A DNA stretch of 7,659 nt from an uncultured Sphingopyxis sp. (GTDB lineage: Bacteria > Pseudomonadota > Alphaproteobacteria > Sphingomonadales > Sphingomonadaceae): positions 1 through 7,659 of the forward strand of contig CALFXW010000201.1 of assembly GCA_937957805.1 (NCBI GenBank). Reading direction: 5' to 3'. Below, piece after piece: positions 1-4,900 of this stretch. The notes under the pieces were generated by a model, which searched no databases, was not told the origin of the DNA, and worked only from the letters and a program-made list of their open reading frames with translations. The translations under genes were made by a program, and so were the position numbers. The number at the start of each line of letters is the position of its first letter. Within the stretch, counting starts at the first letter, position 1.

Positions 1-2
1 GC

Positions 3-674
3 AACAGGCGCTTCACCTGGGGCTATCGATCCTCCTCCATATTGGCGGCATTGGTCAATGCGCTATTATTGCTGGTGGCGGTCGGCGCGATAGCGTTGGA
101 GGCGGTGCAGCGCCTGTTTGCGCCCGCACCGGTTGCGGGCGGCACGATGATGCTGGTGGCGGCAATCGGCATCGTCATCAATCTGGGCACAGCCATGCTG
201 TTTGCAAAGGGCGGCAAGGACGACATAAATATTCGCGGCGCATTTTTGCATATGGCGTCCGACGCCGCTGTTTCCGCAGCGGTGGTGGTTGCGGGCGCGC
301 TGGTGCTTTGGTCCGGCCTCATCCTCATCGACCCGATTATCAGTCTGGGCATCGCCGCGCTGATTTTCTGGCAAAGCTGGGGATTGTTGGTGCAGAGCGT
401 GTCGATGGCGCTGGGTGCGGTGCCCGACGGGGTTCAGATTGATGCGGTGGAAAATTTGCTGAGCCAGCAACAGGGGGTGTCGCGTGTCCATGACCTGCAT
501 ATCTGGCCGATGAGTACGACCGAAATTGCTTTATCGGCGCATCTCATCATGCCCGGTGGCCACCCCGGCGACGGATTTTTGCTTCAATTGACCGAAACTT
601 TGCGCCAGCAACATCGCATCGCGCATGTCACCATCCAGATTGAACAAAATGATGCGCTGTGCGCAGCTTGTTAA
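3..674 (+). CDS. CDF-family cation efflux transporter, 5'-truncated by window edge
   Basis: This is an inner-membrane antiporter of the cation diffusion facilitator family (CzcD/ZitB type), which typically exports Zn2+ and sometimes Co2+ or Cd2+ in exchange for protons. Only the C-terminal 223 residues are present; family members have about 300, so the first two helices and the first metal-site HxxxD are outside the window. Numbering from the first full codon, the reading opens with RRFTWGYRSSSILAALVNA, the classic loop before TM3. TM3 is about residues 12-35 and TM4 about 47-68. TM5 carries the metal-site HMASD (H83, D87), and TM6 follows IDP at about 109-111. The cytoplasmic ferredoxin-like domain has HDLHIW at 163-168 and ends with HVTIQIE. 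The frame is open to the window edge, so the TTG at 42 is an internal Leu and not a start. The gene is convergent with the polyprenyl synthase, with a 9-bp gap. The metal cannot be assigned from this sequence. Confidence 0.93.
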   Translation, partial: NRRFTWGYRSSSILAALVNALLLLVAVGAIALEAVQRLFAPAPVAGGTMMLVAAIGIVINLGTAMLFAKGGKDDINIRGAFLHMASDAAVSAAVVVAGALVLWSGLILIDPIISLGIAALIFWQSWGLLVQSVSMALGAVPDGVQIDAVENLLSQQQGVSRVHDLHIWPMSTTEIALSAHLIMPGGHPGDGFLLQLTETLRQQHRIAHVTIQIEQNDALCAAC

Positions 675-683
675 AATGCCAAA

Positions 684-1700
684 TCAATAAGCGCGGGCGA
701 CCGCAAATTGCGCCGCCTCCACCAATGCATCGCGCGCCGCGCTGGCCGGAAAGGCACCCAGCGCATCAATCGCGCGCCGCGCATATAGCCGGGCGCGTTC
801 CATCGTATCCGCAATTGCACCATGCCGGTCGAGCAGCGATTTGGCATGCGCCAGATCATCATCCGAAATCCGGCTGCCCGCCATTGCCGCCTGCCAGAAT
901 GCGCGTTCATCCGCATCGCCGCGCGCAAAGGCGAGGATGACCGGCAGCGTCACCTTGCCATCGCGGAAATCATCGCCCACGCCCTTGCCCATCGTGTCGG
1001 CATCGCTGGCATAATCAATCGCATCATCGACCAATTGAAAGGCGATACCAAGGTTGCGGCCATAGGTATCCAGCGCATTTTCGGTGCGTTCATCGCGTTC
1101 GGCAATCACCGCCGCGATACGACAGGATGCCGCAAAAAGCGCGGCGGTTTTGGCGTCGATGATGTCGAGATATTGGGTTTCATCGGTCGTCACTTTGCGC
1201 TGGGCGGACAGTTGGTGCACCTCCCCCTCCGCGATCACCGCGCTGGCGTGCGACAATATCCGCAGGACTTTAAGGCTACCATCCTCCACCATCAATTCAA
1301 AGGCGCGGCTGAACAGGAAGTCGCCGACCAGCACGGCGGCGCTGTTGTTCCACACCATATTGGCGGTCGGGCGACCGCGCCGCAAATCCGACCCATCGAC
1401 AACATCATCGTGGAGCAAGGTGGCGGTGTGGATAAACTCTACCGCTGCTGAAAGGAGGTGCTGGCGCGAGCCCGGATAGTCCAGCATCCGCGCGCAGGCG
1501 AGCGCCAACATCGGGCGCATGCGTTTACCGCCACCGGCAATTAAATGCCCCGCAAGTTCGGGAATAAGCGGGATGCGCGACTGCATCCGATCCAAAATAA
1601 CCGCGTTTACCGCGTGCATATCATCGGCGACGAGCGCCATGAGCGCGTCGAGTGACGGCGCCGCAGGGCTGGAAGGATGCGGAATGATTTCAGCAGTCAT
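684..1700 (-). CDS. ispB: Long-chain polyprenyl diphosphate synthase (octa-/decaprenyl)
   Basis: This cytoplasmic trans-isoprenyl diphosphate synthase condenses isopentenyl diphosphate units onto an allylic primer to build the ubiquinone side chain. The 338-residue product, from ATG at 1700, is a normal length for IspB/DdsA. It has GGGKRMRP (56-63, diphosphate-binding Lys and Arg), the first aspartate-rich motif DDVVD (98-102) followed by RRGR (107-110), GDF (126-128), FQLVDDAID with the second DDxxD (225-229), and GDDFRDGKVTLP (242-253). The residue five before the first Asp is Ala93, small as in long-chain enzymes. The stretch HTATLLHDDVVD matches E. coli IspB from memory. Sphingomonads make Q-10, so a decaprenyl product is likely, but chain length is inferred. 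The frame stays open upstream to 1775, but the ATG at 1700 has an AAGGGG Shine-Dalgarno 8 nt before it (1709-1714). The gene is divergent from the chorismate mutase, 111 bp away. Confidence 0.93.
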   Translation of the reverse strand: MTAEIIPHPSSPAAPSLDALMALVADDMHAVNAVILDRMQSRIPLIPELAGHLIAGGGKRMRPMLALACARMLDYPGSRQHLLSAAVEFIHTATLLHDDVVDGSDLRRGRPTANMVWNNSAAVLVGDFLFSRAFELMVEDGSLKVLRILSHASAVIAEGEVHQLSAQRKVTTDETQYLDIIDAKTAALFAASCRIAAVIAERDERTENALDTYGRNLGIAFQLVDDAIDYASDADTMGKGVGDDFRDGKVTLPVILAFARGDADERAFWQAAMAGSRISDDDLAHAKSLLDRHGAIADTMERARLYARRAIDALGAFPASAARDALVEAAQFAVARAY

Positions 1701-1708
1701 AACCGCTG

Positions 1709-1714
1709 CCCCTT
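1709..1714 (-). promoter_or_regulatory. Ribosome binding site deciding the ispB start
   Basis: On the minus strand this reads AAGGGG, 8 nt before the ATG at 1700. It favours this start over upstream in-frame candidates reaching to 1775. The same hexamer at the same spacing precedes the response-regulator start at 4197. Confidence 0.7.
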
Positions 1715-1811
1715 GCCCGACTTTGTGCGCAATGCCAATGAAAATGCGGTTGCGCGCCGCGCGCATCCACGCCAAGCAGCAACGAAATCATCCAAAGGGC
1801 AAGGGGGACGC

Positions 1812-2093
1812 ATGGAGGGGGAGGATCTGCTGCAAAATTACCGGCGCAGCATCGACAATATCGATGGCGCGCTCGTCGCTATGCTTGCCGAACGTTTCAA
1901 AATTACGCAGGCCGTCGGCCGGCTAAAGGCGGAAATTGCGTTGCCGCCCGCTGACCCCGCGCGTGAAGCCTTGCAGATTGAACGGTTGCGCCGCCTCGCC
2001 GCCGAAGCCGACCTTGACCCGGATTTCACCGAAAAATTCCTGCGTTTCATCATCGACGAAGTCATCCGCCACCATGAACAGGCGCGGGGGTAA
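1812..2093 (+). CDS. Monofunctional chorismate mutase, AroQ (type II) class
   Basis: The enzyme rearranges chorismate to prephenate, the branch point to phenylalanine and tyrosine, in the cytoplasm. The product is 93 residues, a single all-helical AroQ domain with no fused prephenate dehydratase or dehydrogenase. It aligns without gaps, from memory, to the mutase domain of E. coli PheA, and active-site positions keep the same numbers: R11, R28, K39, D48, R51 and E52. The last, Gln88 in E. coli, is His88 here (…VIRHHEQ). The pattern RRSIDNIDGALVAMLAER and the segment ADPAREALQIERLRRLA are typical of the family. The start is the ATG at 1812, preceded by AAGGGGGAC; the frame is open upstream to 1677, but that extension would be a low-complexity basic tail without family similarity and would overlap the divergent ispB start. 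The gene is convergent with the sensor kinase, 17 bp apart. Confidence 0.92.
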   Translation: MEGEDLLQNYRRSIDNIDGALVAMLAERFKITQAVGRLKAEIALPPADPAREALQIERLRRLAAEADLDPDFTEKFLRFIIDEVIRHHEQARG

Positions 2094-2110
2094 GGGCGGG
2101 CGCCGCCCGG
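2094..2110. terminator. GC hairpin filling the convergent gap
   Basis: The gap between the chorismate mutase stop and the sensor-kinase stop is 17 bp and nearly all inverted repeat: GGGCGG (2094-2099), a 3-nt loop GCG, then CCGCCC (2103-2108). It could act as a bidirectional terminator or transcript-end stabiliser for the two converging genes. There is no T tract on either side, so it is not a canonical intrinsic terminator. In GC-rich DNA a short stem of this kind can also arise by chance. Confidence 0.4.
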
Positions 2111-3517
2111 TCAGTCGGCACGTGGCAGGCTGATCCGCACCGCCAGCCCGCCCAGATCCTCACTATCCTCCAGCGCGACGCTGCCACCATAAATGCCGAC
2201 AACATCGCGCACGATGGCGAGGCCAAGCCCGGTGCCGGGCTTTTCCGTGTCGAGCCGTGCGCCACGCGTAAACAGCATTTCGCGGTCTTCGCGCGCAATC
2301 CCCGGCCCATCATCCTCCACCAATATCTGGACGGTCGGCCCGACCTTGCTCACCGTTACGAAAATGCTACCCCCGCCATATTTTGCGGCATTTTCGATAA
2401 CATTGCCCAAAATCTCGTCCAAATCCTGCCGTTCGATTCGCATGCGCGGGCCACGGCGGCCATCGGCGTCAAAGCGCACATCAGGATACATGACCAAAAT
2501 CGCGCGCTCGACCCCCTCTATGCTCTGCCACGGGTCGGCCGATAATTGCCCCTGGCCGCGCCGGCCAACCGCGCGCGCGCGAAACAGATGGTGATCTACA
2601 TGACGGCGCATCGCCGCCACTTCCTGCAGCACTAAATCCGCGAGCGCCGGGTCATGTTCATTGGCGGCGTTGGTCAGGACAGTGAGCGGGGTTTTTAGCG
2701 CATGGGCGAGGTTCCCGGCATGGCGGCGCGCCTCCTCCGCCTGCTGTTCATTATGGGTGATGAGGCCGCCCAGCTCGTCTATCAGCGGGCGCACTTCCAC
2801 CGGCATGGGCTCGACCAGCAACGCCTTGTCCCCGCGCCGCAGTGCCGCAATCCCGCTGCGCACCCGGCGCAGCGGCCATAGCCCATAAATCGTCTGCAAC
2901 CCGGCAAGGATGATGAGGCCGAGCGCCAAAATCGCAAAGCTGCGCACCACCGTCTTGCGCAATTTGCGCAATTGTGTGTCGAGCACATTACGCGATTGCG
3001 CGACCTGAAAACGCCAGATAACCGGCGAATTGGGCAGGACAACATCGCGTTCGACGATGCGCAAAGGCTCCTCACCAAATTGGCGGCTATCGCTATGGTG
3101 TACCGACGCATCGCTCAGCGGATCCCCGATTTCGAGGCTGCGGTCCCAGAGCGAGCGTGACTTTGTCGGCTCCTGCCCCGTCCCCGAAATCTGCCAGTAA
3201 AGCCCGCTGTAAGGTTCAAAAAAACGCTGCTCCCCCAAGGGTTCGGTAAACCGCACCTTGCCATCCGGGCCGACGTCGGAGGCGCGGATCATCGCGGTCA
3301 GCAGATATTCGTTCGCGGTGTCAAAATTTTCGGTAATCGTGCTGGCGATCACCCGGTCGAGCGCGACGCCGCCGAAAACAAGGAGCACCAGAATCCACGC
3401 CGCAGCGATGACAATCATCCGCCGGCCAAGCGAGCCCGCGCTGCGCTGTGCGGGTGCAGCATCCCCCGCCGCTTCGCGCGCGATATCATCGGCTGGGATG
3501 GGGAAGCTTTGGGTCAT
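2111..3517 (-). CDS. PhoQ-type sensor histidine kinase
   Basis: This 468-residue inner-membrane kinase is the partner of the adjacent response regulator. A cytoplasmic N-tail (1-33) precedes TM1 (about 34-57), a periplasmic sensor of about 135 residues (58-191) and TM2 (about 192-213). A HAMP-like linker (about 214-265) leads to the dimerisation/phosphoacceptor helix LAHALKTPLTVL, with phospho-acceptor H272. The ATPase domain shows the N-box GNVIENAAKYG (371-381, key N376), the G1 box VEDDGPGI (400-407) and the G2 box GTGLGLAIV (428-436). The H-box and the GNVxxNAxKY/VEDDGPGI spelling resemble PhoQ and its alphaproteobacterial relatives such as FeuQ. I see no obvious dense acidic patch like the one PhoQ uses for Mg2+ sensing, so the ligand is unknown. 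The gene starts 14 bp after the regulator stop, so the two are surely cotranscribed. The start ATG at 3517 has no strong Shine-Dalgarno, which suggests translational coupling. Confidence 0.93.
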   Translation of the reverse strand: MTQSFPIPADDIAREAAGDAAPAQRSAGSLGRRMIVIAAAWILVLLVFGGVALDRVIASTITENFDTANEYLLTAMIRASDVGPDGKVRFTEPLGEQRFFEPYSGLYWQISGTGQEPTKSRSLWDRSLEIGDPLSDASVHHSDSRQFGEEPLRIVERDVVLPNSPVIWRFQVAQSRNVLDTQLRKLRKTVVRSFAILALGLIILAGLQTIYGLWPLRRVRSGIAALRRGDKALLVEPMPVEVRPLIDELGGLITHNEQQAEEARRHAGNLAHALKTPLTVLTNAANEHDPALADLVLQEVAAMRRHVDHHLFRARAVGRRGQGQLSADPWQSIEGVERAILVMYPDVRFDADGRRGPRMRIERQDLDEILGNVIENAAKYGGGSIFVTVSKVGPTVQILVEDDGPGIAREDREMLFTRGARLDTEKPGTGLGLAIVRDVVGIYGGSVALEDSEDLGGLAVRISLPRAD

Positions 3518-3531
3518 GACGCGTGCAGGCT

Positions 3532-4197
3532 TTAGGCCGCCGGGTCTTCCAACTGATAGCCCAGCCCGCGGATTGTGGTGATGACATCGGCACCCAATTT
3601 CTTACGAATGCGGGTAACAAACACCTCTATTGTATTGGAATCCCGGTCAAAATCCTGATCGTAAATATGTTCGATCAACTCGGTGCGGCTGACCACCTTG
3701 CCCTTGTGGTGGAGGAGGTAGGACAGCAATTTATATTCCTGCGCGGTCAGTTTCACCGGATCGCCGTTGCGCGTCACCTTGCCCGACCGCGTGTCGAGCC
3801 GGACGTCACCGGCCACCAGTTCGGACGATACATTGCCGCTCGAACGGCGGATTAGCGCACGCAGACGGGCGATTAGCTCTTCAGTGTGAAATGGTTTGGC
3901 GAGGTAATCATCCGCCCCCGCATCCAGACCCGCCACCTTGTCCGACCAGCTGTCGCGCGCGGTCAGCACCAGCACTGGAAACAGCCGCTTTTCCTTGCGC
4001 CACCGGTCGAGCACGGTCAGCCCATCAATTTCGGGCAGGCCAAGGTCGAGCACCACCGCATCATAATTTTCCGACGAGCCAAGATAATGCCCATCCTCCC
4101 CATCTGTCGCGAGGTCGATGGCATAACCCGCCGATTCGAGGGTCGATTTCAACTGTCGACCCAGATTTGGCTCATCCTCCACGATCAGGATACGCAT
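3532..4197 (-). CDS. OmpR/PhoP-family response regulator
   Basis: This 221-residue DNA-binding regulator is phosphorylated by the kinase encoded just downstream. The receiver domain (1-about 115) has the acidic pocket E7/D8, phospho-acceptor D51 in VVLDLGLPEIDG, switch residue T79 in VLVLTAR, and K101 in LAKPFHTEEL. The winged-helix effector domain (about 125-217) has LTAQEYKLLSYLLHHKGKVVSR, recognition helix NTIEVFVTRIRKKLG (188-202) and the closing hairpin TIRGLGYQL. Length and layout are those of PhoP. The start is the ATG at 4197, with AAGGGG 8 nt upstream (4206-4211). The nine-codon upstream extension to 4224 is not needed, and MRILIVEDEP is the usual beginning. The gene lies 63 bp downstream of the PepSY gene, with a tandem 14-bp repeat in between that may be an operator or internal promoter. 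A gene name (phoP/feuP) is not assigned because orthology cannot be settled by eye. Confidence 0.94.
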   Translation of the reverse strand: MRILIVEDEPNLGRQLKSTLESAGYAIDLATDGEDGHYLGSSENYDAVVLDLGLPEIDGLTVLDRWRKEKRLFPVLVLTARDSWSDKVAGLDAGADDYLAKPFHTEELIARLRALIRRSSGNVSSELVAGDVRLDTRSGKVTRNGDPVKLTAQEYKLLSYLLHHKGKVVSRTELIEHIYDQDFDRDSNTIEVFVTRIRKKLGADVITTIRGLGYQLEDPAA

Positions 4198-4205
4198 ATA
4201 TTCTG

Positions 4206-4211
4206 CCCCTT
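4206..4211 (-). promoter_or_regulatory. Ribosome binding site deciding the response-regulator start
   Basis: The minus strand reads AAGGGG, 8 nt before the ATG at 4197. This selects that codon over the in-frame ATG at 4224. Confidence 0.7.
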
Positions 4212-4237
4212 GTTGGTCGCACATAACCGCGCGCTAT

Positions 4238-4265
4238 ATATTATCGTCACGATATTATCGTCACG
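4238..4265. repeat. Perfect tandem duplication of a 14-bp unit
   Basis: The unit atattatcgtcacg occurs at 4238-4251 and again, without a mismatch, at 4252-4265. Seen from the minus strand (the direction of transcription) it is CGTGACGATAATAT twice. The first copy spans the TGA stop of the PepSY gene and the second sits in the spacer before the response regulator. The AT-rich GATAATAT core resembles a -10 element, and paired direct repeats are a common binding layout for OmpR/PhoP-type dimers. It could be an autoregulatory operator, an internal promoter, or a chance slippage duplication. Confidence 0.85.
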
Positions 4266-4584
4266 GGCGACTGCCCAAAATCCGCCCAGACCGGGCATCG
4301 ACATGGACAACAACGACTTGTCGGCCGTTGATGAACCGCAAAACATAGATCATCTGGCGCGTCTCAAACCCGGCGACACCGATATAGTCCATATTATTAT
4401 AGGGCGGCGTTGCCTGTACGCGCGCAATTATTTCCGGCAGCGGCCGGGTTTGCGACGGCTCAGGCCGGACATCTTCGCTGGTGGGACGCGACGGAGCGCG
4501 TTGCGCGGTGAGCGGGGTTGCCAGCAATGTCACCGGCACCAAAATTGCCAGCGCGGCGCGCAATGGCCCAAGCTTTCCCCGCAT
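4261..4584 (-). CDS. Small periplasmic PepSY-domain protein
   Basis: This 107-residue exported protein is the first gene of the regulator-kinase cluster. The n-region MRGK is followed by a hydrophobic stretch (about 8-25) and a likely signal-peptidase site after LTA (27), leaving a mature domain of about 80 residues. A short Pro/Arg/Ser-rich linker (28-48) precedes a PepSY fold (about 49-107): LPEIIARVQATPPY, then two strands FETRQMIYVLRFINGRQ and VVVVHVDARSGRIL, the typical strand-turn-strand ending in D-x-x-(S/T)-G-x-(I/V)-L. PepSY modules often restrain peptidases or sit beside two-component systems as extracytoplasmic modulators; the position here suggests it modulates the kinase, which is inference. 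The ATG at 4584 gives a clean signal peptide, with only a weak ACAGG directly upstream. Starts at 4611 (ATG) or 4629 (TTG) would lengthen the n-region and have no better Shine-Dalgarno. The stop lies inside the 14-bp tandem repeat. Confidence 0.85.
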   Translation of the reverse strand: MRGKLGPLRAALAILVPVTLLATPLTAQRAPSRPTSEDVRPEPSQTRPLPEIIARVQATPPYNNMDYIGVAGFETRQMIYVLRFINGRQVVVVHVDARSGRILGSRP

Positions 4585-4795
4585 CCTGTGGCTGCATTTC
4601 AGAATAAGCATGGCGTTGGCGAATCCCAAATTGGCACCGCTATTAAAGCGTCAAAGGCTTCGCGGCGGTTCAGATGCCGTGCTACCTTCTGGCCATTTAA
4701 TGCGTCATGAACGTGCGCGGGGGCAATTTGCAAGCTTAACGATAGGGCACGGCGGCATTATTGCGGTTACAGAGTGCGGAAAATCACTTCCCTTG

Positions 4796-4821
4796 CCCCA
4801 TGGTGAGAGGTAGAGGACGGG
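4796..4821 (+). repeat. REP-like motif, copy 1
   Basis: The sequence runs CCCCAT, then GGTGAGAGGTAG, then AGGACGGG. It shares the leading CCCCAT, the GAGxGGTAG core and a trailing GGG with copy 2 (4874-4900), in direct orientation 78 bp away. Together with the preceding CCTTG it can fold into an imperfect hairpin centred on the CCATGG at 4798-4803. The look is that of short extragenic palindromic repeats, but family membership can only be shown by finding more copies in the genome. Confidence 0.4.
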
Positions 4822-4865
4822 CAACAACAAAAAATATCGGGTCGCCCAAGTCCAGTTTTTTGATG

Positions 4866-4877
4866 GGGGAATTCCCC
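4866..4877. promoter_or_regulatory. 12-bp perfect palindrome upstream of the CHAT gene
   Basis: GGGGAATTCCCC is a perfect inverted repeat ending 4 bp before the Shine-Dalgarno-like GGAGGGG (4882-4888) of the CHAT gene. It could be an operator or the stem of a small RNA hairpin, or it may be part of the REP-like element that overlaps its right half. Confidence 0.4.
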
Positions 4878-4900
4878 ATTTGGAGGGGTAGGGATGAGGG
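4874..4900 (+). repeat. REP-like motif, copy 2, overlapping the CHAT start
   Basis: The sequence runs CCCCAT, TTGGAGGGGTAG, GGATGAGGG. It is the better-formed partner of copy 1 (4796-4821). Its GGAGGGG doubles as the apparent Shine-Dalgarno, and its ATG at 4894 is the apparent start codon of the CHAT gene, which makes that start less certain. Confidence 0.4.

Larger units (their letters stand above)
4585..4893. promoter_or_regulatory. Divergent gene-free region between the PepSY and CHAT genes
   Basis: About 310 bp separate the divergent PepSY and CHAT genes, so promoters in both directions must lie here. The half nearest the PepSY gene has no convincing -35/-10 pair: a TTGACG on the minus strand (4654 to 4649) lacks a good -10 at 17-18 nt. 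The half nearest the CHAT gene contains two imperfect copies of a C-rich/G-rich motif (4796-4821 and 4874-4900), an A-rich stretch near 4825-4838, and a perfect 12-bp palindrome at 4866-4877. No additional small gene is convincing. Confidence 0.5.

Noticed and set aside
66..500. A 144-codon minus-strand frame opposite the CDF transporter
   Set aside because: His/Arg-rich shadow of a membrane protein gene; the sense strand has all family motifs.
822..1451. A 209-codon open frame on the plus strand
   Set aside because: It lies fully antisense to the polyprenyl diphosphate synthase, whose motifs are unmistakable. The antisense translation is His/Arg/Ile-rich with no domain pattern, as expected for a GC-rich shadow frame.
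1701..1775. Extended N-terminus of the polyprenyl synthase
   Set aside because: The 25 extra residues have no family similarity, and the AAGGGG before 1700 fixes the start there.
1677..1811. Extended N-terminus of the chorismate mutase
   Set aside because: It would overlap the divergent ispB start and add a non-conserved basic tail; the ATG at 1812 has its own Shine-Dalgarno.
4626..4654. A minus-strand sigma-70 promoter for the PepSY operon with TTGACG as -35
   Set aside because: The hexamers at 17 and 18 nt spacing read ATTTGG and TTTGGG, poor -10 matches, so the call is not supported.
3886..4710. A 274-codon plus-strand frame antisense to the regulator and the PepSY gene
   Set aside because: It crosses two real genes and their spacer on the other strand and has composition typical of a reverse-complement shadow, with no recognisable domain and no ribosome binding site.
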